Below, piece by piece: positions 42,275-52,290 of a stretch of 64,000 bases of DNA (position 1 is the stretch's first letter; every line of letters starts with the position of its first letter). Both the position numbers and the translations under genes were made by a program. The notes beneath the pieces were generated by a model. That model was not told where the DNA came from. It made no database searches and saw only the letters and a program-made list of their open reading frames with translations. This stretch comes from Ophiobolus disseminans (lineage: Eukaryota; Ascomycota; Dothideomycetes; Pleosporales; Phaeosphaeriaceae), in the NCBI GenBank assembly GCA_010093685.1, contig MU006238.1:190129-254128 (forward strand), written 5' to 3'.

Positions 42275-42920
42275 AACGTCAGCTTGAAAAGGATGAAATG
42301 TAAGAGAATCGCAAAAGTGAAGCGAAGTTTGTGGTCGAGAATGTCGGCGCGTAGGCGAAGCGCAATCAATATTGGAAACTTCTACATTTGGATGACATCA
42401 CCCCACCAGTTCGGGTGAGGCAACATCACGTCGTCACCACCAAGACACCACCACACCATCTTCTGCTCCACCCGCCTGTAGTGTACCCCGCATAACGCAA
42501 ACCACTGCTTGAGCGGTGACGCCTCCATTGACCGTCGTCGTCGCATTTGCAACTGCTTTGCGGTCTCTTTCTTGTTTTCACTTTCCTCGGCCATGCGGCA
42601 GTTTCTTTGGTGTCAAATTGACCGACCTCCATTCTTCACGTGTTTCACCCAAACGGAATTTCTCCTTTCACTTGCCAAGTTTCCCGCGTCCTTCCACTTT
42701 GCTTGGTTGCCTATTTCAATGTCACCAAACAATGCATTGTCGGTTCACAGCGTGCGGCATTGTAGAAACAAAATCTGTTATCCCCGTTTTGGTATTCCAA
42801 TATATATGAGCAAATTCTTCCCGCTTGTGAAGCGATTCATATTCACCACAAAACAACAAACGTCTCATCAAACATCTGATAAGTTCACTGACTGTTCCGT
42901 CAGACTCTAAATTCATCTCG
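42275..42920. other. Divergent intergenic region
   Basis: This lies between divergently transcribed genes (41110-42274 minus, 42921 plus). A 70-codon reverse frame at 42382-42594 was not accepted. Confidence 0.4.
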
Positions 42921-43436
42921 ATGCCTTCCCACGAGACCAAGTCCACAATCGCCTTTGTCACGGTTGGTGTAGTCATAGTCCTCGTCATCACCGCTATCGC
43001 AATTCTCTATACGCGTCGCCGTGCCAAGAATCTACTTCCCGTCACCGAAATGGAGAACCCAGAAACCACGTTCGTGCAGCGCCATATCAATGGCATACGC
43101 GCCTGGACCAAACCCGCAAACATGCACACCGATCGTCTCGGACAGCCAGTGAAAGTTGATCCACGCCACCGCTCCTTGGGTCTTGCCCAGCCAGCTACCA
43201 GCCACCAGCCTACCCGTCCTACCCACGACAACTTCTCCATGTTCCCTGGGCCTCAAAAAACAAAACACCAGGAGGAACATGATCGAGCGGTTGGTCAAGC
43301 TTCGGCTGTGTCAAGCACTTGGCCGTATCAGCCAACGGAGCGGCCAAAAGGTGCTGCCTACTGGGCACGCGTCGGCAGAGAAATGGCAGCTAATCGCACG
43401 TGGCGGGACAAGGTTCGCGATAAGTTGGGTATGTGA
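42921..43436 (+). CDS. Single-pass membrane protein, unknown function
   Basis: A 171-residue ORF with a short N-terminus (MPSHETKST), one TM helix (IAFVTVGVVIVLVITAIAIL), a basic stop-transfer stretch (YTRRRAKN) and a hydrophilic tail of about 135 residues ending RTWRDKVRDKLGM. There is no cleavable signal peptide; the helix is a likely signal anchor with the tail in the cytosol. The tail has amphipathic helices near its end (YWARVGREMAANRTWRD). No family recognised. Confidence 0.65.
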   Translation: MPSHETKSTIAFVTVGVVIVLVITAIAILYTRRRAKNLLPVTEMENPETTFVQRHINGIRAWTKPANMHTDRLGQPVKVDPRHRSLGLAQPATSHQPTRPTHDNFSMFPGPQKTKHQEEHDRAVGQASAVSSTWPYQPTERPKGAAYWARVGREMAANRTWRDKVRDKLGM

Positions 43437-44223
43437 TTTATGTTGATTGATTCGTGGCTAACACAGCTGCGGTGATGATGCAATCGCGTACAACTTCACC
43501 CGCCCGGCCATCAAGCCGGGCTCTATTACAAGGTATTTGACGAATTATATGTAAATGACGTAATGAACGAAATCTCAAGTTCCATGTACGTATGATTCTC
43601 TTGCATGTTGTACGTGACCTCACTCTAACTTAAAATTGCAGGCCACCTCATTAAAGCTTGTACTCTGAACTCGACGCGCAAGTAGCACACTGGAGTACCA
43701 ATTCATATCTGTGTTCTTCCAGAGCGGCATCGTGATGTTTCGGCATCTTAGCTTCGGCACGTTGACCACGAGTCACGTCCTAGATCAAAACTTGGAGTCA
43801 CTTGGATGAGCTTCTAATTGAGAGTTTTCGTGCTTGTAACTAGAACCATGGTCCACGAAAGCACTATAAGTTCATGCTAACTACTGTACTATGAACTACT
43901 CTTGGAGGAAGACCCAAGCTCAACAGCTTTGATATACAGTGCTTAGCAAAATCGGCTTCCCCTCAAACGCAAACTTAAGGAAGTTTGCGCCAAACTGCAA
44001 GCAAGGGTTGTAATACCCCACCTAACAAATTTGGCATAGCGTTGACACGTCAAAACACACGCAACAAATTGCTAATACTGAGCTTTGGCACAGGGCGTTT
44101 GAATGCGAAAGATTCACATTTATAACCACTCAGAGCGACCACACAGCTAACATTCAATAGATATTAACACCTACTATTATCCATGAAGAGAATATCTAAA
44201 ATCCGTGTGCTAGATTATGACCT
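43437..44223. other. Intergenic with a transposon terminus
   Basis: No gene. It contains the TA-CAGT terminus listed at 43937-43998 and the 3' side of the NLR gene. Confidence 0.45.
43937..43998 (+). repeat. Transposon terminus-like repeat with hairpin
   Basis: After TA (43935-43936) the sequence CAGTGCTTAGCAAAATCGG, CTTCCCCTC begins. It is about 60 bp similar to the reverse complement of 53050-53111, which is also preceded by TA. Inside lies a perfect hairpin, CGCAAACTT (43968-43976), loop AAGG, AAGTTTGCG (43981-43989). TA flank plus CAGT start suggests a Tc1/mariner-like end. The partner terminus was not found. Confidence 0.6.
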
Positions 44224-47200
44224 TCACAATCCAGCAAGCGAACGGCGGAGGCTACGACATCGCTCGTGTTCGTAGCCAAAGCGTTTCTCGTAGCCTTGCA
44301 GCGCCCGCTGGTACATCTTCTCTGCCTTGTCAAGCCGTCCTAGGTCCGCATAGAGGTTGCCCAAGTTGTTGACCGTGTCAAGTGTTGACGTGTGCTCTGG
44401 TCCCCATGCCTTCTCTTTACCTTGCAGCGCCCGCTGGTACATCTTCTCTGCCTCGTCAAGCCGTCCTAGGTCCGNNNNNNNNNNNNNNNNNNNNNNNNNN
44501 NNNNNNNNNNNNNNNNNNNNNNNNNNNNNNNNNNNNNNNNNNNNNNNNNNNNNNNNNNNNNNNNNNNNNNNNNNNNNNNNNNNNNNNNNNNNNNNNNNNN
44601 NNNNNNNNNNNNNNNNNNNNNNNNNNNNNNNNNNNNNNNNNNNNNNNNNNNNNNNNNNNNNNNNNNNNNNNNNNNNNNNNNNNNNNNNNNNNNNNNNNNN
44701 NNNNNNNNNNNNNNNNNNNNNNNNNNNNNNNNNNNNNNNNNNNNNNNNNNNNNNNNNNNNNNNNNNNNNNNNNNNNNNNNNNNNNNNNNNNNNNNNNNNN
44801 NNNNNNNNNNNNNNNNNNNNNNNNNNNNNNNNNNNNNNNNNNNNNNNNNNNNNNNNNNNNNNNNNNNNNNNNNNNNNNNNNNNNNNNNNNNNNNNNNNNN
44901 NNNNNNNNNNNNNNNNNNNNNNNNNNNNNNNNNNNNNNNNNNNNNNNNNNNNNNNNNNNNNNNNNNNNNNNNNNNNNNNNNNNNNNNNNNNNNNNNNNNN
45001 NNNNNNNNNNNNNNNNNNNNNNNNNNNNNNNNNNNNNNNNNNNNNNNNNNNNNNNNNNNNNNNNNNNNNNNNNNNNNNNNNNNNNNNNNNNNNNNNNNNN
45101 NNNNNNNNNNNNNNNNNNNNNNNNNNNNNNNNNNNNNNNNNNNNNNNNNNNNNNNNNNNNNNNNNNNNNNNNNNNNNNNNNNNNNNNNNNNNNNNNNNNN
45201 NNNNNNNNNNNNNNNNNNNNNNNNNNNNNNNNNNNNNNNNNNNNNNNNNNNNNNNNNNNNNNNNNNNNNNNNNNNNNNNNNNNNNNNNNNNNNNNNNNNN
45301 NNNNNNNNNNNNNNNNNNNNNNNNNNNNNNNNNNNNNNNNNNNNNNNNNNNNNNNNNNNNNNNNNNNNNNNNNNNNNNNNNNNNNNNNNNNNNNNNNNNN
45401 NNNNNNNNNNNNNNNNNNNNNNNNNNNNNNNNNNNNNNNNATAGAGGTTGCCCAAGTTGTTGACTGTGTCAAGTGTTGATGTGTGCTCTGGTCCCCATGC
45501 CTTCTCTTTGCCTTGCAGCGCCTGCTGGTACATCTTCTCTGACTTGTCAAGCCGTCCTAGGTTCTTATAGAGGTTGCCCAAGTTGTTGACCGTGTCAAGT
45601 GTTGTGGTGTGCGCTGGTCCCCATGCCTTCTCAAAGCCTTGCAGCGCCCGCTGGTACATCTTCTCAGCCTCATCAAGTTGTCCTTGGTGTGCAAATACAT
45701 GTCCAAAATTGTGCAAGTAATCTTCCTTGCCAACACTATTCAAACTGCCATTTACTATAAATTCCCAACTTCTTGTTGCGTGTCTCATTAGTCGCCGCTC
45801 AGTCACTAATGAGTTATGCTGACTTCTGTCTGGCACGTGTCTGCCTACACATTCTAGCGCTAGATCACCCATCTTAGCATTAAATCCTTGATTCACTACG
45901 TGAACCGTCCATGAGTGCACGCAGCTATGCATGCTGTATCCCTGCGACTCTACGCGGTCGTCTCGGAGCGTTGCATCGGCCTCGACCAGCGCATGCTCAC
46001 AGAGTACTCGTACCGCCTCATCAAAGCTGAGCTGATCCTCGGTCAGCTCCAAGAACCACTCTGGACCATCTTGCCGGCACTCCTGCAGAAGCTCAAACCA
46101 CACGTCTTGGTTGTCCAAGTACGCCCACAACTGGAGGAGCTTAAATGCAAGTACGCTTTGCTGCTTTACATGATTGAGCGAGATGCCCCATGTCGAATAC
46201 AGTGCCCGGTCTTCGTACGAGAGCAAGTGTGGCGTCTTCTGCTGCAGCCGAAGCCAGGACGCTTTGTACAGTCCGAGATAGTCGGAAAAGCTGGTCGACA
46301 CCTGGTACAGGTAGGCGCCGGCTGTAGCAAGAGCGAGCGGCAGCCCGTCCAATTCCCGGACCAACGTGCAGGCATCATCATCTTGAAGCACCATCAGCAG
46401 CTGCAACACAATACTAGAGGGAAGGCTCACCTACCGCTACTTAGTTTATCCCGCCCGGATGCGTGTGACAGTATCTCTAGGCTGTGCTCTATACTCTGCA
46501 ATTTCTTCACCGCAATAAGAGGACCTAGCCTTAGCTGGGAAGACCGCGTTGTGATCAACACAGTCCCGTGGTGTGCTTCCGGGAGGAAGGGTCGAATATC
46601 GAAAGTGCCTGGCTCATTGTGTCCTGGGAGATTTGGCGTGTCATAGTTGTCGTAGATGACTAGCCATCGGTTGTTCTGGGGATGGCTCATCCACCGTTTG
46701 ACCGTCTCTACCGCGTCATCAAGATTACCACCCTCAACCGCTGTCTTCAGATGCACCAGCAACGGATACTCGCGATAGATGCGCCTTGCAGCGGCCGCAT
46801 AGCCTTGCTTCAGTGTATCAACGTCTTTGCTGTTTATCCAGAACACCGCTAAGTACTCGTTTCTGTGTCGCTGCGCGTACGCTAATACTAGCTGGGTCTT
46901 GCCCATCCCACCCAGACCATGCACTACAGCTGTCCTGCGAGAGCCGTTGTACTGAAGCTCTTGGTGGATCCTGTCGAGTTCCTCTTCTCGCCCAACAAAA
47001 CACTCGATGTGCGACACCTCTAGCAGGCTGAATTGGACGGCAAACGAGTCGCTAGGGTTATTGGAGCGAGCTAGGCACAACTTGCTGTTATTACTACTTC
47101 GCAAACATGTTTGCTGATCCAGGACTACGTACCCGCGTCTACTCTGCCTTCCGTGTCCCACCGCCCACCGATGCTGTTACCTGCTCTTGCAGCCATTAGC

Positions 47201-48336
47201 CGTAGGTGGCCTGACACCGTCTGGTAGCCAGAGTCCAACTTTGACTTGAACTTGACCATGTTCATGTGGTCTGCATGTATAGCAATCGGCTCGCCGTCTG
47301 CGGCGCCTGGCACGACTGCCGACGCCCGGGGAACAATCTGGCAAGTGTTAGCAGCTGTTGCGCACCAACTATCTCATACCGACTTACCACCATTGACTGG
47401 CCGAGCACTGTTGGCGTCGCATACTCCTCAAACGCAAACTTGGTCACAAAGTCTCCACTGATAGGAGCATACTGTCCAAGCTGTTGCTGCAGCAACTCCG
47501 AGTCTTGCTCTAGATGTCGCAGCAGCCGATCGTCTGCCGCTACAAACACTGACGCTACATTAACCATCAACCTGCCCAGCGCAACGCCATTGCCGCCTTG
47601 GTGCGGCGTGCCCATAAACATGACGCCGTACGTTGACAGCTTGATTGAGCGATGCTCTGCGAGAGCGCCTTGACGGGCCGCATCTGAGTGGATGAGCGCC
47701 TCTGGCTGTCAGTCAAGTGGGCTGCCGAAGCTGGGGAAAGCGCACTCACGCTTTTGACAACAATCCCGCCTAAGCTATGCGCTACAAAAATGATTGGCCG
47801 CTTGCTTGTCTGCTCTGGCGTCAGTTCTTGCTATCGTATGTTGCGCCTCGCTCATTGCGTACCTCTGTCAACTCTCTATGAAGGCACAGGTCTGACACTA
47901 GGCCTCTGCCGTGGTCATAGAGGTACTGAGAGCTCACGCGCGAGCTGCTGTGTATATTTGCATCGTAGCCCCAGCTGAGTATGCGCGCGTTTGGGAGGTC
48001 GTGCGGGAGGAGGTCGCGCAGCCAGTTGACGCCGCCGCTTGTCGTCCATGTCTTCTCGCGATGTCCGTTGAGGCCATGGATGGCAACGATGCTGCAGTTG
48101 GGTTAGCTGTAAGCGTGCCACCAAGCAATGAGAAGCATACTCAACGGTCGGGTTAGCGCTTTCAGTTACCACTTGCAGGCCATGTGCAACTGCAGCAGCT
48201 GCCTCTGCTGACGCTGAGGATGCGGAGAATTCTGCAGGAGCCTGCCCATATGTCAGTGCATGCAAAAGAGAAGAGCGTCTGGGAGACGTGCCTTTGCGTT
48301 GCTCTTCTTCGAGCGGAAGTTAAGGAGCCGTCGCAT
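44224..48336 (-). CDS. NLR: serine-esterase, NB-ARC, TPR protein
   Basis: Minus strand. Exons read with closed phases: 48336-48292, 48241-48141, 48091-47863, 47809-47750, 47699-47388, 47337 onward (junction into 47.05 kb unresolved), to 46435, then 46381 to the stop at 44224. Intron 1 is GC-AG; the others are GT-AG of about 50 nt. Domains: alpha/beta-hydrolase esterase (VDIVAIHGLNGHREKTW, FVAHSLGGIVVKS, MFMGTPHQGG); NB-ARC with CFVGREEEL, P-loop GLGGMGKTQ, Walker B-like WLVIYDNYD, VLITTRSS and LDGLPLALATAGAYL; then 42-residue TPRs with consensus AEKMYQRALQGKEKAWGPEH and TLDTVNNLGNLY. A run of N (44475-45440) interrupts the TPRs. Fungal NLRs of this type act in non-self recognition and cell death. 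The true repeat number is hidden. Confidence 0.85.
44475..45440. other. Assembly gap (966 N) inside TPR repeats
   Basis: All bases are N. The flanking TPR units are nearly identical at DNA level, so the gap is best explained by assembly failure in a repeat array. The reading frames on the two sides do not match if the gap is taken as exactly 966 bp, so its length is probably an estimate. Confidence 0.95.
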
Positions 48337-48619
48337 TGCGTTGCCTCAAATCAGGGCCGACAGGAGTGTGGTATAGAACGGAGGATGTGTATCAGCATCG
48401 TGCGCGAGGGTTGTCACGAGGCTGAGCTACAGGGCGGCCGCGGTATGCTGGCGGTTGAAGCAATAGAGGGCTGCTGTTGCCGTTGGCCGTTCGTTGTTTA
48501 GCCCGCTCAGCCCACGCAGCTTGCCAACCCCGCTGAACGGCGCTTGGTGGGTTGCCGCAGGCCAACTGTCGAGGCACGTCCAAAACACCACGCAGTCGCA
48601 GTACCACTGCCCTATAGCC

Positions 48620-50128
48620 ATGCCTGTTCAACGCACTGCGAAAACTAACCGCACCAAAACTGCTACCTCAGGTTACCAATCTCGCCCGAGTGGATCTCCG
48701 GAGCTGAGCATCCAAGCTGCCAACAACGGTGTGTAGCAATCTCTGGAGCCGTTCCCATTCGATCCATCCCAGTCCCTAGGGCCGCCCAAGTCGTCCCAGA
48801 TCCCTGATATCATGCTGTAGGTAGTAGAGACGCGGTGATTACTTTGGGTAAGCCATTTGCGTCCCACTCTCTGTCCCTTGATACCGCCAACCATGCAGCA
48901 ATCACGGACGGTGTAAGCAGGGACACCCGCAGCTCAAGCCATGCAAGGCGACCTGCAGTCAGACTGGAACTACTTACCCTAGATAAGTGGAACAAGAACG
49001 AGACATACGATGAAGACCCACCAACCTGTCTCCACTACTCAACCAAGTGGAAAGTCATGCTGAACAACAAGCTCGTCTCTAAGGATACAGAGCCTAATCT
49101 CGTGCTAGCGCCTAGATTCTACTAGTCTTTGTTCTTACATGAGAAGCTTGACAAACTGCTGCAGAAGAAGCTGTTGCCAAGCAAGCGTGTTACATGTGAA
49201 GACACTAGCGTTGTTGTGTCAGTGACCGATCGCTCAGAGCGTGACTTGACGAAGCGCTTTGACAAGAGGGACGTTGACTGGTTTCTGGTGGGGAAACAGT
49301 TCCTGGTGTGGGGCGAGTCATTTTGGGCAGGTAAAAAGCTTAGAGTTGATGTATCATTCAACTACATCGAGATAGGTCAGCAAGCAACTGTATTGACAAG
49401 AAGAGCAGGGAAGCGCGGAGGTTTGTCTGCTACTCAGCAAATGCTTGCAGAGAGAGACTCACAACTTGACGCCAAGGAAGGAGACCTTAGGCAACCGTCC
49501 ATCTAGCAGAATGTCTATGATCTAATGAGATGCTCCGGGCCGCCTTCTAACCTTGGGCCTCACTGCTGGCGGGATCCCTATGGAAAAAAGCACTATATGC
49601 TCAAGACACATCAGCTGAAGGGCTTAGTAAGGCACGTGGAGCAGGGGGGCCAATTACGGTCCCATGATGACGTGAAGGAGGACATCTGCCAGCAGGTATA
49701 TGCAGAAGAGCAACAGCAAATTGAGAGACAGCAAAAAGCCACTAGCAGCACCTCGTCGGGCCATCCTCTCATCCACATAACAAACGTACTCCCTGAACTA
49801 CCTCATACGCCTTCAGAACAAGCAGCATCACCGTCAATGCCTTGTCTCAGTATCCACGGTTTTCTAGATGTTGCAGTGGAGGAGTACAGCCGCTAACAGC
49901 AATCGCGAGTTAGGAGGGAGAATCAGAAGAATGAGATTTGAAAACTGTGCAGTATTGCTTTAGACTATGGACTGGACTTACAGCAGCTCTACAATGATCA
50001 AGATCCTGGTTTCTTTGTAAAGGAGAGTATCAAATTAGGCATTGCCTGGCGCTTTATCCGCGATATTCAGTATTGGGTTCAACAGCAGATGGGGGGTGAC
50101 AAGGGGTCAACTGTATTTGAAACATAGC
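48620..50128 (+). pseudogene. Orphan fungal gene with in-frame stops
   Basis: From 48835 one frame runs to about 50128 with stops at 49123 (TAG), 49504 (TAG), 49894 (TAA) and 49939 (TGA). The text between stops is protein-like: LLTLDKWNKNETYDEDPPTC, YSTKWKVMLN; then KRVTCEDTSVVVSVTDRSER, LTKRFDKRDVDW; then LMRCSGPPSNLGPHCWRDPY; then LDYGLDLQQLYNDQDPGFF. I recall this as a multicopy family of unknown function in Dothideomycetes. The stop at 49123 sits after APRFY where I would expect Trp, i.e. TGG to TAG, as RIP would make. The ATG at 48620 (MPVQRTAKTNR) is the likely original start, in another frame. Its 3' end abuts the transposase. Confidence 0.65.
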
Positions 50129-51221
50129 TAATGGTGCTGGTACACCGGGTGGTCCGCGATGCCAATTTGATCAACTTGTTTCTCCAGGGCGCCTTCACTC
50201 TAGACTCTAGACTATAAATACGTGTAAACTCAAGTCTGTAAACTGAAGTCTCTTGTACAGTGATACCCGCGTGCCTGAAATGACCCCTAGCGCTATCTTG
50301 CTTGCCGCCTACGAGAACAACACACCATTCTAGGATTGCGTCAAACCCCTGTTCTGGTGCGTCTTTGAATGCATGCCAGTGCTTCTTGATAAACGCCTTC
50401 AGCTTGGCAAAGAACTCCTCAATTGGGTTCAGATCAGGCAAGTAAGGAGGTAAATAGATGAGCTTGACCCCGGCTTTGTAGCACATCTGTTCGAGCCGCT
50501 CCGTGCGATGGAAGGACGCGTTGTCCATCATAAGGACAGATTTTGGCTCAGGCCACCTACCGCAATAGGGAAGGAGCTGCTCTACATACTCTTTAAAGAC
50601 CGCGCTATCCGTTGAGCTCTGGAACACGCTTGAGAACAGGACTCCGTCCTGGGCGTAAGCCAGCAGGATTTGATAACGCTGGTCGCGGTGGAAATGAGCC
50701 ACCTGCACCGGGGCCACGCTGTGAGGGGACTAGCCTGTCCGCCTGAAGCCGATACGTTTGTTGCAACCAGACTCGTCAATAAAAGCAAGCTGATAGGACT
50801 GAAACTGCGTTAGGTTGTAGAGGTAGAAGTCTTGCAAATCTACGTTCTGCTTGGCAGCAATCTGCCATGCAGTGTTCTTTGACCAACCTGCAGCCTTCAA
50901 GCTTATACTAATGCTAAATGTTGAGACAAGAACATCAAATTCGTCCTATAAGAAGACAACCATCTCCTCCTGGTACAGCCTAGGCTTCTCCAGCAGGTGT
51001 TTGCAAAGCGTGCCTAGCATGAGCGGTGTGATTGATCGACGTCTCCCAACCCCATTTGCAGAAGCTCTTGTAGAGTTGAAGTGGGCAAGATTGGACTTTA
51101 TTGCTTTGATCGAGCGCTCGCTGCAGCCAACATTCGTGGCCATCTGAGCAGTGGTGAGTGTCCGGTTAAGAAGCATATTGCGGATTAGATCATGTTGCAA
51201 GGCAGCAAGGTTTGGGGCCAT
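50079..51221 (-). mobile_element. Tc1/mariner-like transposase, mutated
   Basis: The minus-strand frame from the ATG at 51221 (MAPNLAALQHDLIRNML) has an HTH region (LTTAQMATNVGCSERSIKAI) and VGRRRSITP. It continues into a DDE domain: FIDESGCNKRIGF, VLMMDNASFHRTERLEQM and YLPPYLPDLNPIEEFF. From the second Asp to the catalytic Glu there are 34 residues (DD34E). The frame is cut by TAG at 50946-50948 and TAG at 50730-50732, both where relatives have Trp (VFL-W-DEF, RTG-W-SP). TGG to TAG at both fits RIP. A terminus-like sequence lies near 50110-50145, but I could not find its inverted partner beyond 51221, so the element seems truncated. Confidence 0.85.
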
Positions 51222-51512
51222 GTCGGTATCTAAACAGCCTACGCGGAGTTGAGGATTCAATTCTGGTCAAGCCGTGAATGTGCAAAATAGAAGCAGTTTG
51301 CAGAGTCGTCGGTCGTGGTCGAAGCGAGACGTGGCATGTGGCAGCTAACGCTGGTCTGCGGGGTCGGCAAGCTGCATGGGCTCAGGCACCCTTCATCGCC
51401 TCGACCGCTAGCATGCCGCAGCCGCCTTGCAGCTAAGTCCCACGACAGCCCTCGCGCACGATGCTTCTAAATACTCTCCGTCCTACGCCACACACCTTTT
51501 GGTCCTGACCTG

Positions 51513-52290
51513 ATGCAACGCAATGCTACGACTCTTTGGCGTCGGCTCAAAGCAGAGAAAGACGCAGGTACGTCTCATAGGCAGCTTTCCGCTTCACACG
51601 CACTAACACACAGACATGCTTCTGCAGAACTCTTAAAGTTATCAGCGTTAGCAGAGGCAGTTGCTGCAATTCTACGTGGGCTGCAAGTAGTAGCTGAAGA
51701 CACTAACCGACCGTTGAGTATGCTTTCTGCACGGCAGCGCGTTCCACAGCAAAGGAGACTGCAGCATCTTCGCCGTCTATAGCCCGAACGGACACTGTGT
51801 GAGGATATGGACAAGGCAGTACGAGTACTCTGCGATTATACTCTTGTCAAGGCCGATACCACGCTCTGAGACAACCGCGTGGAGTTGCTAGGACACAGTG
51901 TGCAAAGCTGCGTGCACTCAGGGACAAACTATGTAGTGAACGAGGAGTAGGATAGTAATAAAGATAGTCTAATGCTGAGTATTGTTGGCTTGCATGTGCT
52001 AGACAATTGTACGCAGGCCTTAATATGATTATGGAATAGTGGCTTATCGATATGATGCTCAATATCAGGCGTTTATTAGCAGAAGGCTTACCGGGCCGGA
52101 CGACAATGGAACGGTGCTGAGGGCAATACATAACTTGGGCGCCCTCTATGTCGATCAAGGCCAAGGAGATGTACCAGCGAGCGCTGGAATGATACGAGTA
52201 GGCACTCAGGCACGATCATACACAGTGTCATTGTCTACGTTCTACTCTGGCTTCTCTGAACAACGTGTTACGGCTACGTACCAGAGGTGG
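51513..52290 (+). pseudogene. Relic of a second NLR gene
   Basis: Three pieces match the NLR at 44-48 kb. At 51513-51731 the DNA aligns with the first exons, including the exon 1 boundary with a normal GTACGT donor and the LRGLQVVAEDTNRP segment (HGLQVVTESANP in the NLR). At 51804-51950 DKAVRVLCDYTLVKADTTL, then TGA, matches DEAVRVLCEHALVEADATL followed by Arg. At about 52113-52240 RAIHNLGALYVDQG and KEMYQRALE match a TPR end, with shifts and stops. The esterase, NB-ARC and most TPRs are missing. It is a deleted, mutated copy in opposite orientation to the NLR. Confidence 0.75.

Noticed and set aside
42382..42594. 70-codon reverse ORF (MAEESENKKETAKQ...)
   Set aside because: It sits in a divergent promoter region and its second half is low in coding character; could be real but not supportable.
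44357..45550. Long ORFs of about 365 codons on both strands across 44.4-45.5 kb
   Set aside because: They are open only because the 966 N are read as X; just the reverse TPR frames at the edges are real.
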